Shown here: piece after piece, positions 22,691 to 35,399 of the stretch | How positions within the stretch are numbered: the stretch's first letter is position 1 | How the letters are laid out: the number at the start of each line of letters is the position of its first letter | Origin: Theobroma cacao | Taxonomy: Eukaryota; Streptophyta; Magnoliopsida; Malvales; Malvaceae | Assembly (NCBI RefSeq): GCF_000208745.1 | Contig: NC_030851.1 | Location: 9,769,387 to 9,833,386, forward strand | Length of the DNA stretch: 64,000 nucleotides | Direction of reading: 5' to 3' | Notes under the pieces: model-generated | The model's input: the letters and a program-made list of their open reading frames with translations, nothing else | Databases searched by the model: none | What the model was told of the DNA's origin: nothing | Made by a program: the position numbers and the translations under genes

Positions 22691-25128
22691 AAAAAAAAAA
22701 ATCATATCCAACAACAACAACAACTAAAAATCTCATCTTCTTCAAACCAAATCCAACAATAAAGAACTCAAAAAAGAAAAATAGAAAAAATCCTAAACTA
22801 CCAACAGACTACCCTAGCCACTATCCAAGAAAAATAAAAAATTACAACCAAACAAAAACAAAAAAAAGGCCAAAAAGAAATAAAAAAAAAGAAAGCCAGA
22901 TCTGAAAGTTGTCAATGGGTTGGCGATAGGGAAGGTGAGTTGGGGGTGTGGCTTTTGGGAGTTTGAGAGAGAGAAATGGTTGATTGGCGGCAAAGAAGAA
23001 GAGAAGAGAAAGAAAGAAAAAGGAAGAGAAAAAGAAAGAGAGAAAAAAAAAGAGAGAGAATGGAGGATGCCGACGAAGAAAAAAAGATAAAGAAAAAGAG
23101 AAAAGAAGAAAGAGAAAGAGTGAAGAAGAAAGAGAGAGAAGGAAGAAAAAGAGCCAGTTGAAAGAAAGGCTGACGACAAGGGAGAAAAGGGAAGAAGAGA
23201 AAAAGAAAGAAGGGAAGAAGAAAGAAGAAAGAGAAAGAGAAAGGAGAGAAAGGGAAGAAGAAAGAAGAAAGAGAAAGAGAAAGGAGAGGAAGAGAAAGAT
23301 AAGGAAGGAAAGAAAAAAATTGTAGAAAGAGAGAAGAGGAATGGGCAGAGAGAGAAAGTGAAAAGAGACCAAAAAAGAAAAAAGAAAGGAAAAAAAAGAG
23401 GGCCTATATGCCCAAGCACAGTTACGTGCTAAACGATGTCGTTTAGGGTGCCGCTTGGAATGCACAAACAGGCACCAAACGGTTTGCTTTAGGGTGCAGC
23501 GAGCATAGAACTTCTGTGGGCTTGCGAAACTGGGCCAACCTCAGTCCAATAAGGTATAATTTTTCTCTTTTGTTTGGATTTGTTTTAGTTGATATTGGGT
23601 CTAACCCATTTTGTTTAATTAAAATGTATTTATTTTTCTAGGAGAAAAAAATATATATATATACATAATATGAATATTTATTTTAGTGTTAGAAAATCAA
23701 AACAAACAAAAAAATCAACCAAATAATAATAATAATAATAATAATAAGTGAACGAGAATGATAGGATAAAAAAAGGAAGAAATATTTATATTATAAATAT
23801 ATTTAGATACTCGTAAGTATAGTAAATAAAAATACATGATGTAAACATAATTATTATAAAAAATAAAATAATTATTTTGAGTAATCCGATTATAGAATTC
23901 CATTTAAAAAGGGTAAAGAGTTGCCTCCTTTAGGTGGGTTTATTAGGTGCGGAGTTCGAGAAGAATTTTCATCGAAACGTCGGGATAAATCCGAATTCTA
24001 TACTCTAATACCCGTTAACTCAAATAATTATTGTTAAAAAAAAATAAATATTAGAAAAAATAAATTTTCATAATGTTCGAGATGAATTTTCACCGAAGCG
24101 TCGAGATAAATCCGAATTCTATACTCCAAAACCCATTAACTCAAATAATCGTTGTAAAAAAATAATATATATTTGAAAAAATAAATTTACATAATGTTGC
24201 ATTTAAATCTAAATTAGTGTAGTTAGTTAATTAGCTTAAACAAACATCACTAAATAAGTTAATTCAATTTTTAAAAATTAATTAATTGTTTATTTGATAA
24301 AATATATAGTTAAGTGAAATATATTAATCCATAATGTTAATTAAAGAATATAGATTTAAATAGAAAGCTCTAAAAATAATAAATAATTAAAAATAATAAT
24401 AAACAATAATAAATATATGAACAAGGTAATAAATCACCCTAAATTATTAAACATATTATTGCATGGATAATGAACCAACTAAATTAATAAACGCATTCAC
24501 GTAGATATCATCATTTTATCCTGTCATAGCATGCCACGTTTATTTTGTTAATGGGGTAGAAATTTCAATGATGGGATTTCCTCGAAAAGCTTGTAAAGAC
24601 GAGTACTTCCTGGGATATTTTTAGGTGAGAAAAACTTCGAGACTTCAACAAAACATTGGGATAGACTACAAATAGTTTTTCGATAAAAGATTACCGACCT
24701 CATCATTTAAAATTGAACAAATCATAATATCAATTTATAATTGTATCATGTGCATCCGTGAAACCGAATAAAAGACTCAATCAACTAATATAGCAAAAAT
24801 TAATTAACAATCAAGGATTAATGAAATATAGGAATAAATTCAAGGGTAGGCTACAATAGGATAACTAAAGATTAAGTGGTACTATTCGTGGAACGGGTGC
24901 CACGGAGATGCTAACCCTTCTCAGTGCGAAACCGCACTCCCGAACCAATCTCTAAAAATCGTAGACTAGTTCTTATTCTTTCAACGGACCTAAAATTAAT
25001 TTAGGATTTTGTTGAACAGAACAAATTTATTAGGTGGCCAATCACACCTAGGTAGTAAAAAGATTGGTGGTGATTCCCTAAGTTAACCACATCTAACGAT
25101 CGGGTTCCCGGACCTTCACGTTACGACA
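22691..25128 (+). mobile_element. 5' LTR of gypsy-1 (left edge missing)
   Basis: It aligns from AATCATATCCAACAAC onward with 36,281-38,563, including the GA-rich tract, the TAATAATAAT microsatellite, the direct repeat GAGATGAATTTTCACCGAA, the GCGCCACGG-like block and the terminal CACGTTACGACA. The first about 420 bp of the LTR, present at 35,864-36,280, are absent. The sequence instead joins copia-1 gag at an A-run near 22,690. Confidence 0.85.
22955..23412. repeat. GA-rich low-complexity tract in 5' LTR
   Basis: Almost pure purine on the plus strand (GAGAAAGAGAAAGAAG-like), with a matching tract at 36,510-36,815 in the 3' LTR. It yields long Lys/Arg/Glu or Phe/Ser/Leu open frames on the two strands, which are composition artefacts. 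Confidence 0.9.
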
Positions 25129-25129
25129 G

Positions 25130-25150
25130 ATTGGCGACTCCGCTAAGGAG
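25130..25150 (+). other. Primer-binding-site region of gypsy-1
   Basis: Directly after the 5' LTR end (…ACGACA, 25,128), the sequence ATTGGCGACTCCGCTAAGGA matches the position and TGGCGACTCCGC character of primer-binding sites in plant Tat/Ogre-type elements. I do not assign the tRNA. Confidence 0.65.
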
Positions 25151-25462
25151 GAAAGAGAGTCAAGCCATAATTGATCATAGGTTATCCTAAAGCCCTAAAT
25201 AATGTAGTGTTTCCTTTAAATTTGAGCATTTGTTTTATGCACTATGGTTTTGTGCATTAATTGTTTTATGATCATTATTTTATTATTTTTTTTTAAATTG
25301 TAGGGAATTTAGGATAGGGAAATATGAGATTGTCCGTCAAACGTTGGTACGTTCCTTCACACACACGACACTTGTTGCATTCATTCATAAGCCTTTTACC
25401 CAGGCTTTGTCTTTTATTAGGAGGGAGTTTAGTAGCTACGCTCTCGTGAGGTGATAACCTCC
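25151..25462 (+). other. Gypsy-1 leader, first part
   Basis: Non-coding leader between the primer-binding site and the nested solo LTR. It ends GAGGTGATAACCTCC, of which the last five bases act as the left target-site copy of the inserted LTR. Confidence 0.55.
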
Positions 25463-27480
25463 TATCGTAACGTGCGGGTCCGGAAACCCGACCACTAGAC
25501 GTCGGCGAAAATAAAATGTTGGTTAGGAGTCACCACCAATCTTTTTTTATCTAGGTGTGATTGGTCACCTATTAACCCGATTCTAATCGACAAAGTACTA
25601 AATTAATTTTAGGTCTGTCGAAAGAACGAGAACTGATCCGCGTTTTTAGAGATGGGTTCGGGAGTACGGTTACGCACGGAGAAGGGTTAGCACCTCCGTG
25701 GCGCCCGTTTCACGAACGGTACCATTTAATCTTAAGTTATCCTATTATAGCCTACTTTTGATTTAATCCCTACTTATTAACTAAATTTTTTATTAAATTG
25801 GCTGACTGAGTCTTTTATTTGGTTTTACGTATGCATATGATGCAAGCGTAAAATGATGTCATGACTTGTTTATTTTAAATAATGGGGTCGGTAATCTTTT
25901 ATTGGAAAATCATTCGAAAACCATCCCAACGCTTTGGTGAAGTCTCGAAATTTTTCTCACCTAGAGATATCCCCGGAAGAACTCGTCTCTATAAGCTCCT
26001 CAGAGAAATCCCATCATCGGAATCTCAACACCATTTGCAAGATAAATGTGGCGTGCTATGACAGGATAAAATGTTGATGTCTATATGATCGCATTTATTG
26101 ATTTAGTTAGTTAAAATTCATGTGATAATGTGTTTAATAGTTCAAGGTGATTTATTGCCTTGTTTACGTGTTTATTATTAAAATTTTTTCTTTAATGCAT
26201 GTTATTTGCTATTTTATTATTATTTTATCTTTTTATTATTTATTTATTATTTATTATTTATTATTTCATTTTATATATTTTTTTTAAATAATTATTTGAA
26301 TTAATGGGTATTAGAGTATAGAGTTCGGATTTAGCCCGACGCTTCGATGAAAATCCGTCTCGAACTCCAAATTTAAGTGACCTACCTAAAAGTGGCAACT
26401 CTTTACCCCTTTTAAGTGAAATTACTCAAAAAATATATATTTTATTATTTATTTATTATTTCTATTTCTTTTTATTATTATATTTTTTTATTTCTTTATT
26501 CTTCTTCATAATTTATTTTTACTTTTTATAATTTTTATATTTGTATTATGATTTTTTAATATTATCATTTATTTATTTTATTATTATTATTATTNNNNNN
26601 NNNNNNNNNNNNNNNNNNNNNNNNNNNNNNNNNNNNNNNNNNNNNNNNNNNNNNNNNNNNNNNNNNNNNNNNNNNNNNNNNNNNNNNNNNNNNNNNNNNN
26701 NNNNNNNNNNNNNNNNNNNNNNNNNNNNNNNNNNNNNNNNNNNNNNNNNNNNNNNNNNNNNNNNNNNNNNNNNNNNNNNNNNNNNNNNNNNNNNNNNNNN
26801 NNNNNNNNNNNNNNNNNNNNNNNNNNNNNNNNNNNNNNNNNNNNNNNNCCCGCTAGCTTCTTCTTTCTTTTTCCTTTTTCTTTCTTTCTCCTTCTCTTTC
26901 TCTCCTTTCTCCCTGCTGGCGTCCCAACCTTATCCTCTCTCTATTCAACGGCGATCGGCTTTCTCTCTCTCTTTTTTTCACTGCTAGCCAACCACCCCCC
27001 ACACAAATCAACTCTCCCTTTTCACACACTACCCAAACCCCCTGTTAAAACACTGATTTCTTTTTTAGCTTTTTTTAGTTCTTTTCTGATTGATTTTTTT
27101 GATTTTTTCTATTGTGGCTAGGGTTGCTAGACTGCTAGTAGTTTAGGATTTTTTTTTTGGATTTGATCTGTGATTTTTTTTGGGTTCGAACTTGGTTTTT
27201 CTTTGTTTTTTGATTGGTTTTTTTGGTTTTTTGGTTCTTGCTCCCCCCTCTTTTTTTTGCAGGAGGTCCTTAAAAGTTGGGTTTTCCAAAAATTTGGACA
27301 ACCCGGCAATGGGGTTTTGGCACCAAAGAGTTGGTAGCTAGAGCCCCATCATTCATGGTGGTTGGGGAAGGGATGGCTGGGCATACGCCCAACCATTCCT
27401 CTATATTTTTTTTTTATATATATTATTTTATTTCATATTTTATATTTTATTATTAATTAAATTTTTTAGAGGTGTCTACA
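25463..27480 (-). mobile_element. Inverted solo LTR of the gypsy-1 family
   Basis: On the minus strand it runs from TGTAGACACCTC (27,480) to CGTTACGATA (25,463), matching the gypsy-1 LTR ends in opposite orientation. Internal blocks such as the cytosine-rich equivalents of the GA tract, the GCGTGCTATGACAGGATAAA block and CCACCAATCTTTTTTTA match in reverse. Flanks are CCTCC (25,458-25,462) and TCTCC (27,481-27,485), a 4/5 match to a 5-bp target-site duplication. No internal domain is attached, so a solo LTR is the best call. A gap of Ns lies inside it. Confidence 0.8.
26595..26848. other. Assembly gap (254 N)
   Basis: A run of N within the inverted solo LTR, between a TTATTATTAT microsatellite and the CT-rich tract. 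The true length is unknown, and low complexity on both sides probably broke the assembly. Confidence 0.99.
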
Positions 27481-28570
27481 TCTCCGAATGGGCTAGTGAA
27501 CATTCCCACTCAAATTGAACCTAGTCCATTCGAAGCCTATAATGGGTGAGGACCAAGGTGCCTTACTAGTCCGAGCGGATGACAGCGAAGAATAGTTTGG
27601 GAACCTTTAGCCTCGTTCAAAACCGAACTCAACAAATAGAAAGCCGTGAGAAGCCATCCCATAGGCAAAACCTTACAGAACTTGTCATGAGGACTACACC
27701 CTAATTTAGGACATTTGAAGGCATAAATCTATCTTAGTAGCCTCTTTTTTTGATAAAACAAAAATAACATATGTCAAAGTGATTTTAAAAAAAAATAAAA
27801 ACAAAAATTTTTTTCCTTTTACATCTTTAAAAAAAAAAGAGAGAAAGTAACAAGATTTTTTACATTCATTATTTTTAGAATACTTTTCTCTCTACTTTTA
27901 CTTTAAAAATTTCAGAAGAATAGCTTTCTCTATTTTCTCCCAAAACTAAAGGATAAACATGGAAAAGAGGGAGGATTTTTTTTATGAAAAAAATATATAT
28001 AAAGAAAGGAAACGAAAAAAGAGAGAGGTATTTCCTTCGAGTGAAGTCTTCTAAAAAAAAAAAAGGTCTTTAGTTCTTCTTGTCTAAAGAAAAAGAGAGA
28101 AAAACTCTTTCTCTTATAAAAATAAATGAGGAAGGTAAAAGAGAAAATGATGTTTCTTGTGAAACGAAAAAGAAAAAGAAAATGGTTCTCCATTTAAGCA
28201 ACAAAAAGAGAGAACATAAAAAAAGTTTTTTTTATTTCTCTCATTTTTTTCAAAAACCACAAAAAGATAGGGATTTTAGTTTTAAATAAAATTTTCTACC
28301 TCCCACTATACATGATTTCCATTAATGTGGTCTTCCATTTCATTTCATACCATCCATGCATCAAGGCATCATAGCACTTCATGCATAGATGGAAATATCA
28401 TATTTTCATCTACATGCAATCATTTCATGTTTGTTCTAATAAAGAAAAACCCTACAGTATTGTTAGTTTTGTAGGAAAGAGAATAAATCCCTTTTTGAAA
28501 ATTTTTTAGTAAAGTTCCAAATTTTTTGTTTCTAATTTATTTTGGTTTGGGTCAAAAGGATTGAATGATA
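27481..28570 (+). other. Gypsy-1 leader, second part
   Basis: Non-coding. The first part (GAATGGGCTAGTGAACATTC, CCTAGTCCATTCGAAGCC) continues the leader interrupted by the solo LTR. The rest is A/T-rich with poly-A and GA-rich runs (27,780-28,260). Reading frames here are low-complexity. Confidence 0.6.
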
Positions 28571-29366
28571 TGGAATATCAATTGGAAGTAAGGATAAGTG
28601 CATTGGAACGCAATCAAGAAGAATTTGGACATGACCTTCGATAGATGAAAGGATAAATAGCCAAATTGATGGAAATGGTTAAACATCTCAATGAAGCCAA
28701 AGGAAAGCACCCTCAAGAATCCCCATCGTTTTAAATCAAACCACACCAAAAGTAATCACTAAATAAAAATCAATTTGTCCTTGAAAAACCCAACACATTG
28801 CTCAGTGGCTCAAGTAAAGATCAAGGTCTGGAAAAAGTTATAAAAGGGATGGATGAGCTGAATACGTAAATGATTAAGTTGAAAAGTTTCATGACCAAGA
28901 TGGGATCTTCAGATGCTACACAACCCCCAAACAATGGGTTGCAACCAAGGGCATATTCTTAACCCACCACATTTCAACTTGCAAGAATCAATTTGCAGCC
29001 AAATTCATACTCTTGTCCAAGCACTTTCGACCCCCATTTCAATAGGCCTTTCAAAGCCAACCACAGACACAATTATCAATCACCCTCATTCTTAGCCTAT
29101 GCACCCCTTAAAAACAATCCAGAAAGAAAAAACAATTTGACCCTACACCCCGTTACCTACAAAGAACTCTTTTATCAATTAGTTCATGATCATCTTATTG
29201 TCTCGGTGCCTTTGGAACCCTTACGACCTCCATACCCAAAGTGGTTCAATTCAGACACAAGATGTGATTATCATAGTGGAGTTATGGGACTTTCCATCGA
29301 AGATTGTGACGCCTTTAAGTATCAAGTGCAAACATTAATAGATGCCAAATGGTTCAATCCAGCATA
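28571..29366 (+). pseudogene. Gag-like copy 1 of gypsy-1 (core deleted)
   Basis: The N-terminal part begins MEYQLEVRISALERNQEEFG, a coiled-coil-like start typical of Tat/Ogre gag. After several stops the C-terminal part appears (28,993-29,366), with PPYPKWFNSDTRCDYHSG and SIEDCDAFKYQVQTLIDA. This carries the C-D-Y-H...C knuckle-like motif of gag-pro proteins. The central capsid-like block, present in copy 2, is absent. It ends with TAG at 29,365-29,367. Confidence 0.65.
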
Positions 29367-29970
29367 GATGATGGGGCATGGTTGTAGGGAGCACAATTAA
29401 GTGTCAACATGAAAGAAGGATTGACTGTGCTGATTTTGTTTTTTAAAAAAAGTTTTGTTAAGACCTTAGGACATTTTAATCTTTGTTTTCTTTTGAATCT
29501 TGTAAGAATGGGTTCATGTTTGTGAAGATTTATGTTGACTTTTGAGGTCTTGTTCAACATTTTCCTAAACGTTGTTTTATAAAAAAAACCATAAAAAATT
29601 GAAAAAACAAAGTTTGTTTGAAATGTAATCATGTTGGTGCACTATTTATAATCAAGTATCTTTGTGTTTCAAATCACTCGTCATACATTTAATCACCCCA
29701 TCATGCATTCAAACATCCTTCGATTTGGACACACATGCATGCATCATTCATCTTCCTTTGTTGCAAGTAGCATCACTTGACTTTACTACATTCCATGAAA
29801 GAAGAAGCAAGATTATTGTTGATTTTCACGAATAAAAGATCTCTTTTTAATTATATATTGAAAGAGCAAGATACCTAGAAAGATCTTTGGTATAACTTAT
29901 TTTCATCTTGTGAAAAGAGAAAAGCTTAAGGGAGCCCACTTACAATTGGCACAATATAAAGGCTCAAGCT
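29367..29970 (+). other. Spacer between the two gag copies
   Basis: Non-coding T/A-rich sequence with CATGCATGCATCATTC-type motifs. It begins with text resembling what follows gag copy 2 (shared ACAATTAAGTG), supporting a duplication of the gag 3' region. Confidence 0.5.
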
Positions 29971-31410
29971 AGAATCATGGAAGATGAACAATCAAATTTG
30001 ATAGACAAAATGGAGAAAACTCAAGGAGAGATGAGAAAACAGTTGGCAAAGCTAATAGAGATAGCGAATGCCAATGAAAAGATGGGGACTATAGAAGGAT
30101 CTTTAAGTTTTCAAAGATTAAGCTAATCGTCAACACAAAGGCAAACTATGCAAATTTCGAGGGCAAATCTTTCTAATCAGGTTCCTACACTTGACTCGAA
30201 TGACTTTAAGGAACAAAGAAAATTAAAAATGAACTTATCAAGACCAAAAGAAAAATTGAGAATGCAACAAAAGAATGATCTTTTAGAAGAACACTTCAAA
30301 GCCATAGAGGGAATGGATCTCTATGATTCTGTTAAGGCAAGGGAATTAAGTCTGGTGCCTAATGTGATTATCTTACCCAAGTTTAAAGTCCCGGAGTTTG
30401 AAAAGTATGATGGAACCAAATGCCCTAAGGCACATTTGATCATGTATTGCAACAAGACGGCTCTATATGCCCATGATAAGAAATAGCTCATTCGTTCTTT
30501 TCAAAATAGTTTAAAGGGAGCTACGGTTAAATGGTACTTCAAGTTGGAAAAAGATTGTATTTGCACATGGAGAGATTTGGCCAAAGCATTTTTGGGACAG
30601 TACATGCACAAGCTAGAAGCAATTCCTGATCGAATAACCCTCCAAAACATGGAAAGAAATCCGTCTGAAAGTTTCAAGGAGTATGCTTGTAGGTGGAAGA
30701 AAATAGCATCACAAGTCCAACCACCCCTTACTAGTAGAGAATTAAATTCTCTATTTATTAATACTCTTCTTCCTCATAACAAATTAGTGGGTAATGCTTA
30801 TTCATATTTCGTGGATTTGGTGTTCTCCGTGGGAAAGATTGAAGATGGAATAAAAAAGGGAAGGATCGTAGACTCTCGAACAAATGATCTTGTCAAAAAA
30901 GAATATGATACTTTTGATAAAGGAGTTCAAGCAATGACTTTTGGAAAGAGAAACAAAAGGAAATTTTGTGACATAGAAGGAGATCTTATGGGCACTCATT
31001 CACACCCATCAGCATATGTCCATAATCTACCTTGACCTTTCGCTCAATCATCACTTACACAAGCTCCTCGACCTTACATGTCCACTTTAGATGACCAAGA
31101 AATTAATCTGGATTGCTTTCAAAGCAACAAGAGAAAGAAAGTCAAAGTGTATCATTCATTACCAATGTCCTACGCATAGCTTTTCCCTTTATTGGTACAA
31201 AACCATAAGATCTCCATTATTCTTGCCAAGCCTAGGAAACCTCCTTACCCAAGATGGTATAACCCAAATGTTAAATGTGATTACCATTTTGGGGTTGAAG
31301 GTCATTCCATGAAGAATTGCATTGCATTCAAGAACAAAGTTCAAGCTTTAATCAATGCAAACCCAACTAAATTCACAGAACTTGTCAACAACTATAGAAA
31401 TCAGGGGTGA
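29971..31410 (+). pseudogene. Gag-like copy 2 of gypsy-1 (capsid core present)
   Basis: It starts near MEDEQSNLIDKMEKTQGEM (29,980) and contains the retrotransposon gag core: LPKFKVPEFEKYDGTKCPKA (30,370-30,430), ATVKWYFKLEKD, TWRDLAKAFLGQYMHKL, LQNMERNPSESFKEYACRWK and VQPPLTSRELNSLFINTLLP, to 31,035. After a stop it continues to the knuckle-like PPYPRWYNPNVKCDYHFG and SMKNCIAFKNKVQALINA (31,240-31,350). At least three in-frame stops (near 30,123, 30,484 and 31,033) disable it. Gag would form the element's particle. Strong resemblance to Tat/Ogre gag-pro-like proteins is from knowledge of the family. No protease follows. Confidence 0.85.
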
Positions 31411-34400
31411 TGGATGCAAGGCTTAGGTTTTGGAACAATTAAGTGGTATGCCAATTCGGGGGCAATTCTTGATCACTTTCCAGTCATGCACATGTTTTGA
31501 GGGCATAAACTCTTGGGAATATGGACTTTTGTCTTTCATGCAATTTGAGTTAAGCGTATGTTTAGTTTTTATCATCATAACATACTGTCATGAGTTGAAT
31601 CAAGTTTGAAAATTGTTCAAATTTCTTTTAGTTCTTGTTTATTTATTTTTCTTTCTAAGAGAAAAAAAAGAAAAAAAATGAGTTCTTTGAATTTTAGCAA
31701 TTTTAAAAATAAAGCCCCATACTGCTTGTTTTCAAAATCATACATGAAAAAGAAAAAAAAAGGAAAGGAAAAGGTTCTTACAAAATAAATGGTGAAAAGA
31801 ATCTCGAAAGAATTGGTGGTTGCTATTTGCAAATGAACTCATCTTCAAACACTCTCAATGCCTTAATCAAGTGAATAAAGGCCATTTAAGGGCCTCAATC
31901 CAAAAGGAAGCAAAAACTCTGAAACTTCATCAATCGCATCATTTGACATTTAAGGATAATGGTTTTCGTCTAAGTAATGATCAATGTTGTGACAAGGTAA
32001 AAGTCATCATTTTCAAAAAAAAATAAAGAAAATGTTTCACTCTTGGAAAGAATCTGAATTTGGTAATTTGATGATTGTTAAGACTAGCCAGAGCTTCAAA
32101 TACATCGAAACCACTCAACCTTTTTCAATTGAATCAAAAATGTGAGCTTCTCCACCCATTGTCTAAAGTTGTCCTTCATTCATACTTTGGGACAAGATGA
32201 TCAGAAGAAGAAAAGTTTCTCAATACCTCCAAGATATTCGATTAGCAAAAAAACATTTGTTTCTCCCTCATCTAGAAATGCTAACATGAGTGATTTGTGA
32301 AATTGAGGTTTGAAGTGACATCTCTCGAGGTTTTGAAAGGGTTATTATCACTCAAAGTTGTTGCTTAAGCCTTCTTTTAAGTAGTTGATCAAGGAAGGAC
32401 ATCCTCAATGAATATTTCATTTTGGAAAATTTGAGTCAGGCTTTGAGTTGTGAAGGTATATAAAAAAAGAAAATGAAAAAGAAGAAAAAATCAGAGAACG
32501 GTGAGGAAAGTTGATAGTAACATCATGTACTTGAGACATTCAAATTTATGCCAAGCTAAAAAAAAAAAAGAAAAATCAACTTTTACTCTAAAATTCATCC
32601 CTTCTAGGGATTGCTCTTCAAGGCAAGTAACCATATTTAATATTAGAAATGGCCATGTTTCATTCTCCCATTTACAAATGAGAAATTATCCCTTTGCTAC
32701 CCTTTTGAGCCTATCAAATTTTTTCTAAATGCACTTTAACCAAGGATCACCTCTCATATTGGAGGGGCAAATATGTATGAGAATCTTGTCTAAGAACATG
32801 GAGAATAAGATTTCATTTGAAGAAAGAAAACACCTTGTATGAAGAGGCAAATGCAAAAGAATTTGAGTCTTAAACCCATCCAAAAGAAAAATGAAAAGAA
32901 GATGATTAAAAAAAAAGAAAAAAAATTTGATGGAAAGACATGCTTTGAAAGATCGAAAAGACAAATGTCTCATGAGATTTTCACATGAATGATCCTTGAT
33001 TGATCATCCTTAAATACATGTTTTGAGCCTTCTTATCCATTCTATCAAAGCCCCTAACCTTAACCTACATTACGTGCTTTTAAAAGTCCATTTTGATCAA
33101 TTGTGGATGCTTGAATTGAAGAGCCTTATTCTAGAAAAAGGCATCGTAAAATCAAAGAGGCCTTAGCTTCTTTTTCTTTGTCAAGATTATCCATGTGAAT
33201 CCATCAATTTGTTTTGGTTAGAATTTGAAATTTTTTCAAGTGCATGATGGAAAGATCAAGACAAAAAGAAAAAAAGGATAAGAAAAAAGGGGAGAAAAGA
33301 GAAAAATGAGCTTTAGGGTGAAAACTTGAAAAGGCAACCTAGAGCAATAATGGAAACTTACGACACCACTCATGATTTTGACTTATAAGAAGCACGATCG
33401 AAAGATCGTTTCAAAGCAACTAGAGTGCATTGGAGACCCTCAAAATGTCTAAGAATGTAAAATTCAAGGTCTATCATAAAATCAATGTTGAACTTTGAAC
33501 CATTCTCTTCCAAAATAACCTTGCAAATTTTAAGCCTCTAAAGCTGGTCTTGACATCTATCAAAATGCCACACATCATGAGACTAAGAGAATGTCAAAAT
33601 TGATTGCGATTTGAAATGAGTCTTTTTGTGAAAAGTTTGATTTTCAAAAAGTATAAATTTGAGAAAATCATGCAACATTTGTGAGCTTGTAAAAAGAAAC
33701 ATTGATCCTTCCTTTTCCCATAAAATAGCTAAATTTTTTTGTTTTACAAGATTTTAATTTGTTAAACCTTTCAATCCATAAAGATCAAATTGTGATTTGA
33801 CCCACCCAAGTCATTTAAAATAGTAATCACTAATTTTTAAGAGATTCAAGTATCACATGTTTGTTTAGACTTTGATATTTTATTACTTTAGCACGAAAAG
33901 TGTGGAATTGATACATTCCTACTACAAGATTCAGCCATCTTTGATCATGAAAATAATTATGTGGGGAAATTTTGTTATGATTTTGTCAAAATCAAGATGT
34001 CTTTGAAAACAAAAGAAAAAGAAGAAGAAAGAGAGCCCTTACGATTTTTGTGAGAAAAATCCTTCAATCATTATGAGATAAGAAAAGCACTTTTAAAAAA
34101 GACAAATTCATTTCTAAAAAAAAAAGGTAAAAAAAAAAAGCAATGCAAGGAAGAGCTTTCACCACAAGAGGTGTGGAAGCATTGAAATCCAATTTGAATT
34201 GGTGATATTTTGTTCACATCCATTGTGGGAAAGTGATTTCAAGAATCCACATCAATATGACGAGATTAGCAAAAAGGTTCTTTGGAGGTGAAGAAATTGG
34301 CAACTACACGAGAACATTGTCAAAAGATGTGAAGCTGAGAAAAATAATCTTTTAAGTGAGGAATATATGGTGTGAAACAAAGGGAAGCAATGCATCATTT

Positions 34401-34575
34401 ATCCATCATTCAATCATGCATACATGTCCAATCATGCACATGACCATGCATCATCAAAATTGAAAATTTTCAAACAAATGTTAAGACTGATGCAATTTTC
34501 AAGTAATAAAGTGAAGAAAGATTGGAGTTTTTCATTGAAAAAGAAGAAGGAAAGTAAAAAACCAAACATGAGAGG
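31411..34575 (+). other. Gypsy-1 internal non-coding region in place of pol
   Basis: About 3.2 kb where pol would be expected. No RT, integrase or protease motif is seen in any frame, and stops are frequent in all six. The sequence is A-rich with poly-A runs (32,560, 32,908, 34,120). It is best read as the non-coding interior of a gag-only derivative. Confidence 0.65.
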
Positions 34576-35375
34576 AGTTAAGCCCAATTTAGCTAACATC
34601 CAAAATGTTTAAGCTCAATTATATTGGCACAAAGATGATTAAGCCTAATTTAGCTAGCATCCAAGATGTTTAAGCCCAGTTATATTGGCACAAAGATGAT
34701 TAAGCCCAATTTAGCTGGCATCCAAGATGTTTAAGCCTATTTATATTGGCACAAAGAGATTTGAGCCCAATTTAGCTAGCATCCAAGATATTTAAGCCCA
34801 GTTATATTGGCACAAAGAGATTTGAGCCCAATTTAGCTAGCATCTAAGATGTTTAGGCCTAGCTATGTTGACACAAAGAGATTTAAGCTCAATTTAGCTA
34901 GCATCCAAGATGTTTAAGCCTAGCTATGTTGGCACAAAGAGATTTAAGCTCAATTTACCTGGCATTCAAGATGTATAAGTCTAATTACATTGGCATGAAG
35001 GAGTTTGAGCCCAATTTAGCTTACATACAAGATGTTTAAGTCCAATTACATTAGCACAAAAAGAGTTGAAGCCCAATTTACCTGGCATCCAAGATGCATA
35101 AGTCCAATTACGTTGGCACGAAAGAGTTTAAGCCCAATTTAGCTGGTATTTAAGATGTTTAAGTCCAGTTACATTTGGCACAAAAATGTTTAAGCCAAAT
35201 TTAGCTAGCATCTAAGATGTATAAGTCCAGTTACGTTGACACAAAAGGAGTTTAACCCCAATTTGTCTGGCATCCAAGATGCATAAGTCTAGTTACGTTG
35301 GCACAAAAGGAGTTTAAGCCCAATCAAACTGGCATCTAAGATGTTTAAGTCCAGTTACGTTGGCATGAGAGACTC
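34576..35375 (+). repeat. Tandem array, about 13 x 61 bp, near the 3' LTR
   Basis: The unit contains AGCCCAATTTAGCTAGCATC, CAAGATGTTTAAGCCCAGTT and ATATTGGCACAAAGA, repeated about 13 times with 5-15% divergence judged by eye. It sits just inside the 3' LTR of gypsy-1. Tandem repeats in this position are a known property of Tat/Ogre elements. Confidence 0.92.
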
Positions 35376-35399
35376 CAAGTCAAAATTTAGTGGACACAG

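Noticed and set aside
22842..23465. Long opposing ORFs (about 200 codons, Phe/Ser/Leu-rich on minus, Lys/Glu/Arg-rich on plus)
   Set aside because: They lie in a pure GA/CT tract of the gypsy LTR and reappear in the 3' LTR. Low complexity keeps all frames open.
26541..26987. ORF spanning the N gap
   Set aside because: Most of it is unknown sequence, with microsatellite on one side and a CT-rich tract on the other.
31411..34575. Hidden pol of gypsy-1
   Set aside because: Looked for YxDD, DTG-like, HHCC and DDE-type motifs in all frames and saw none.
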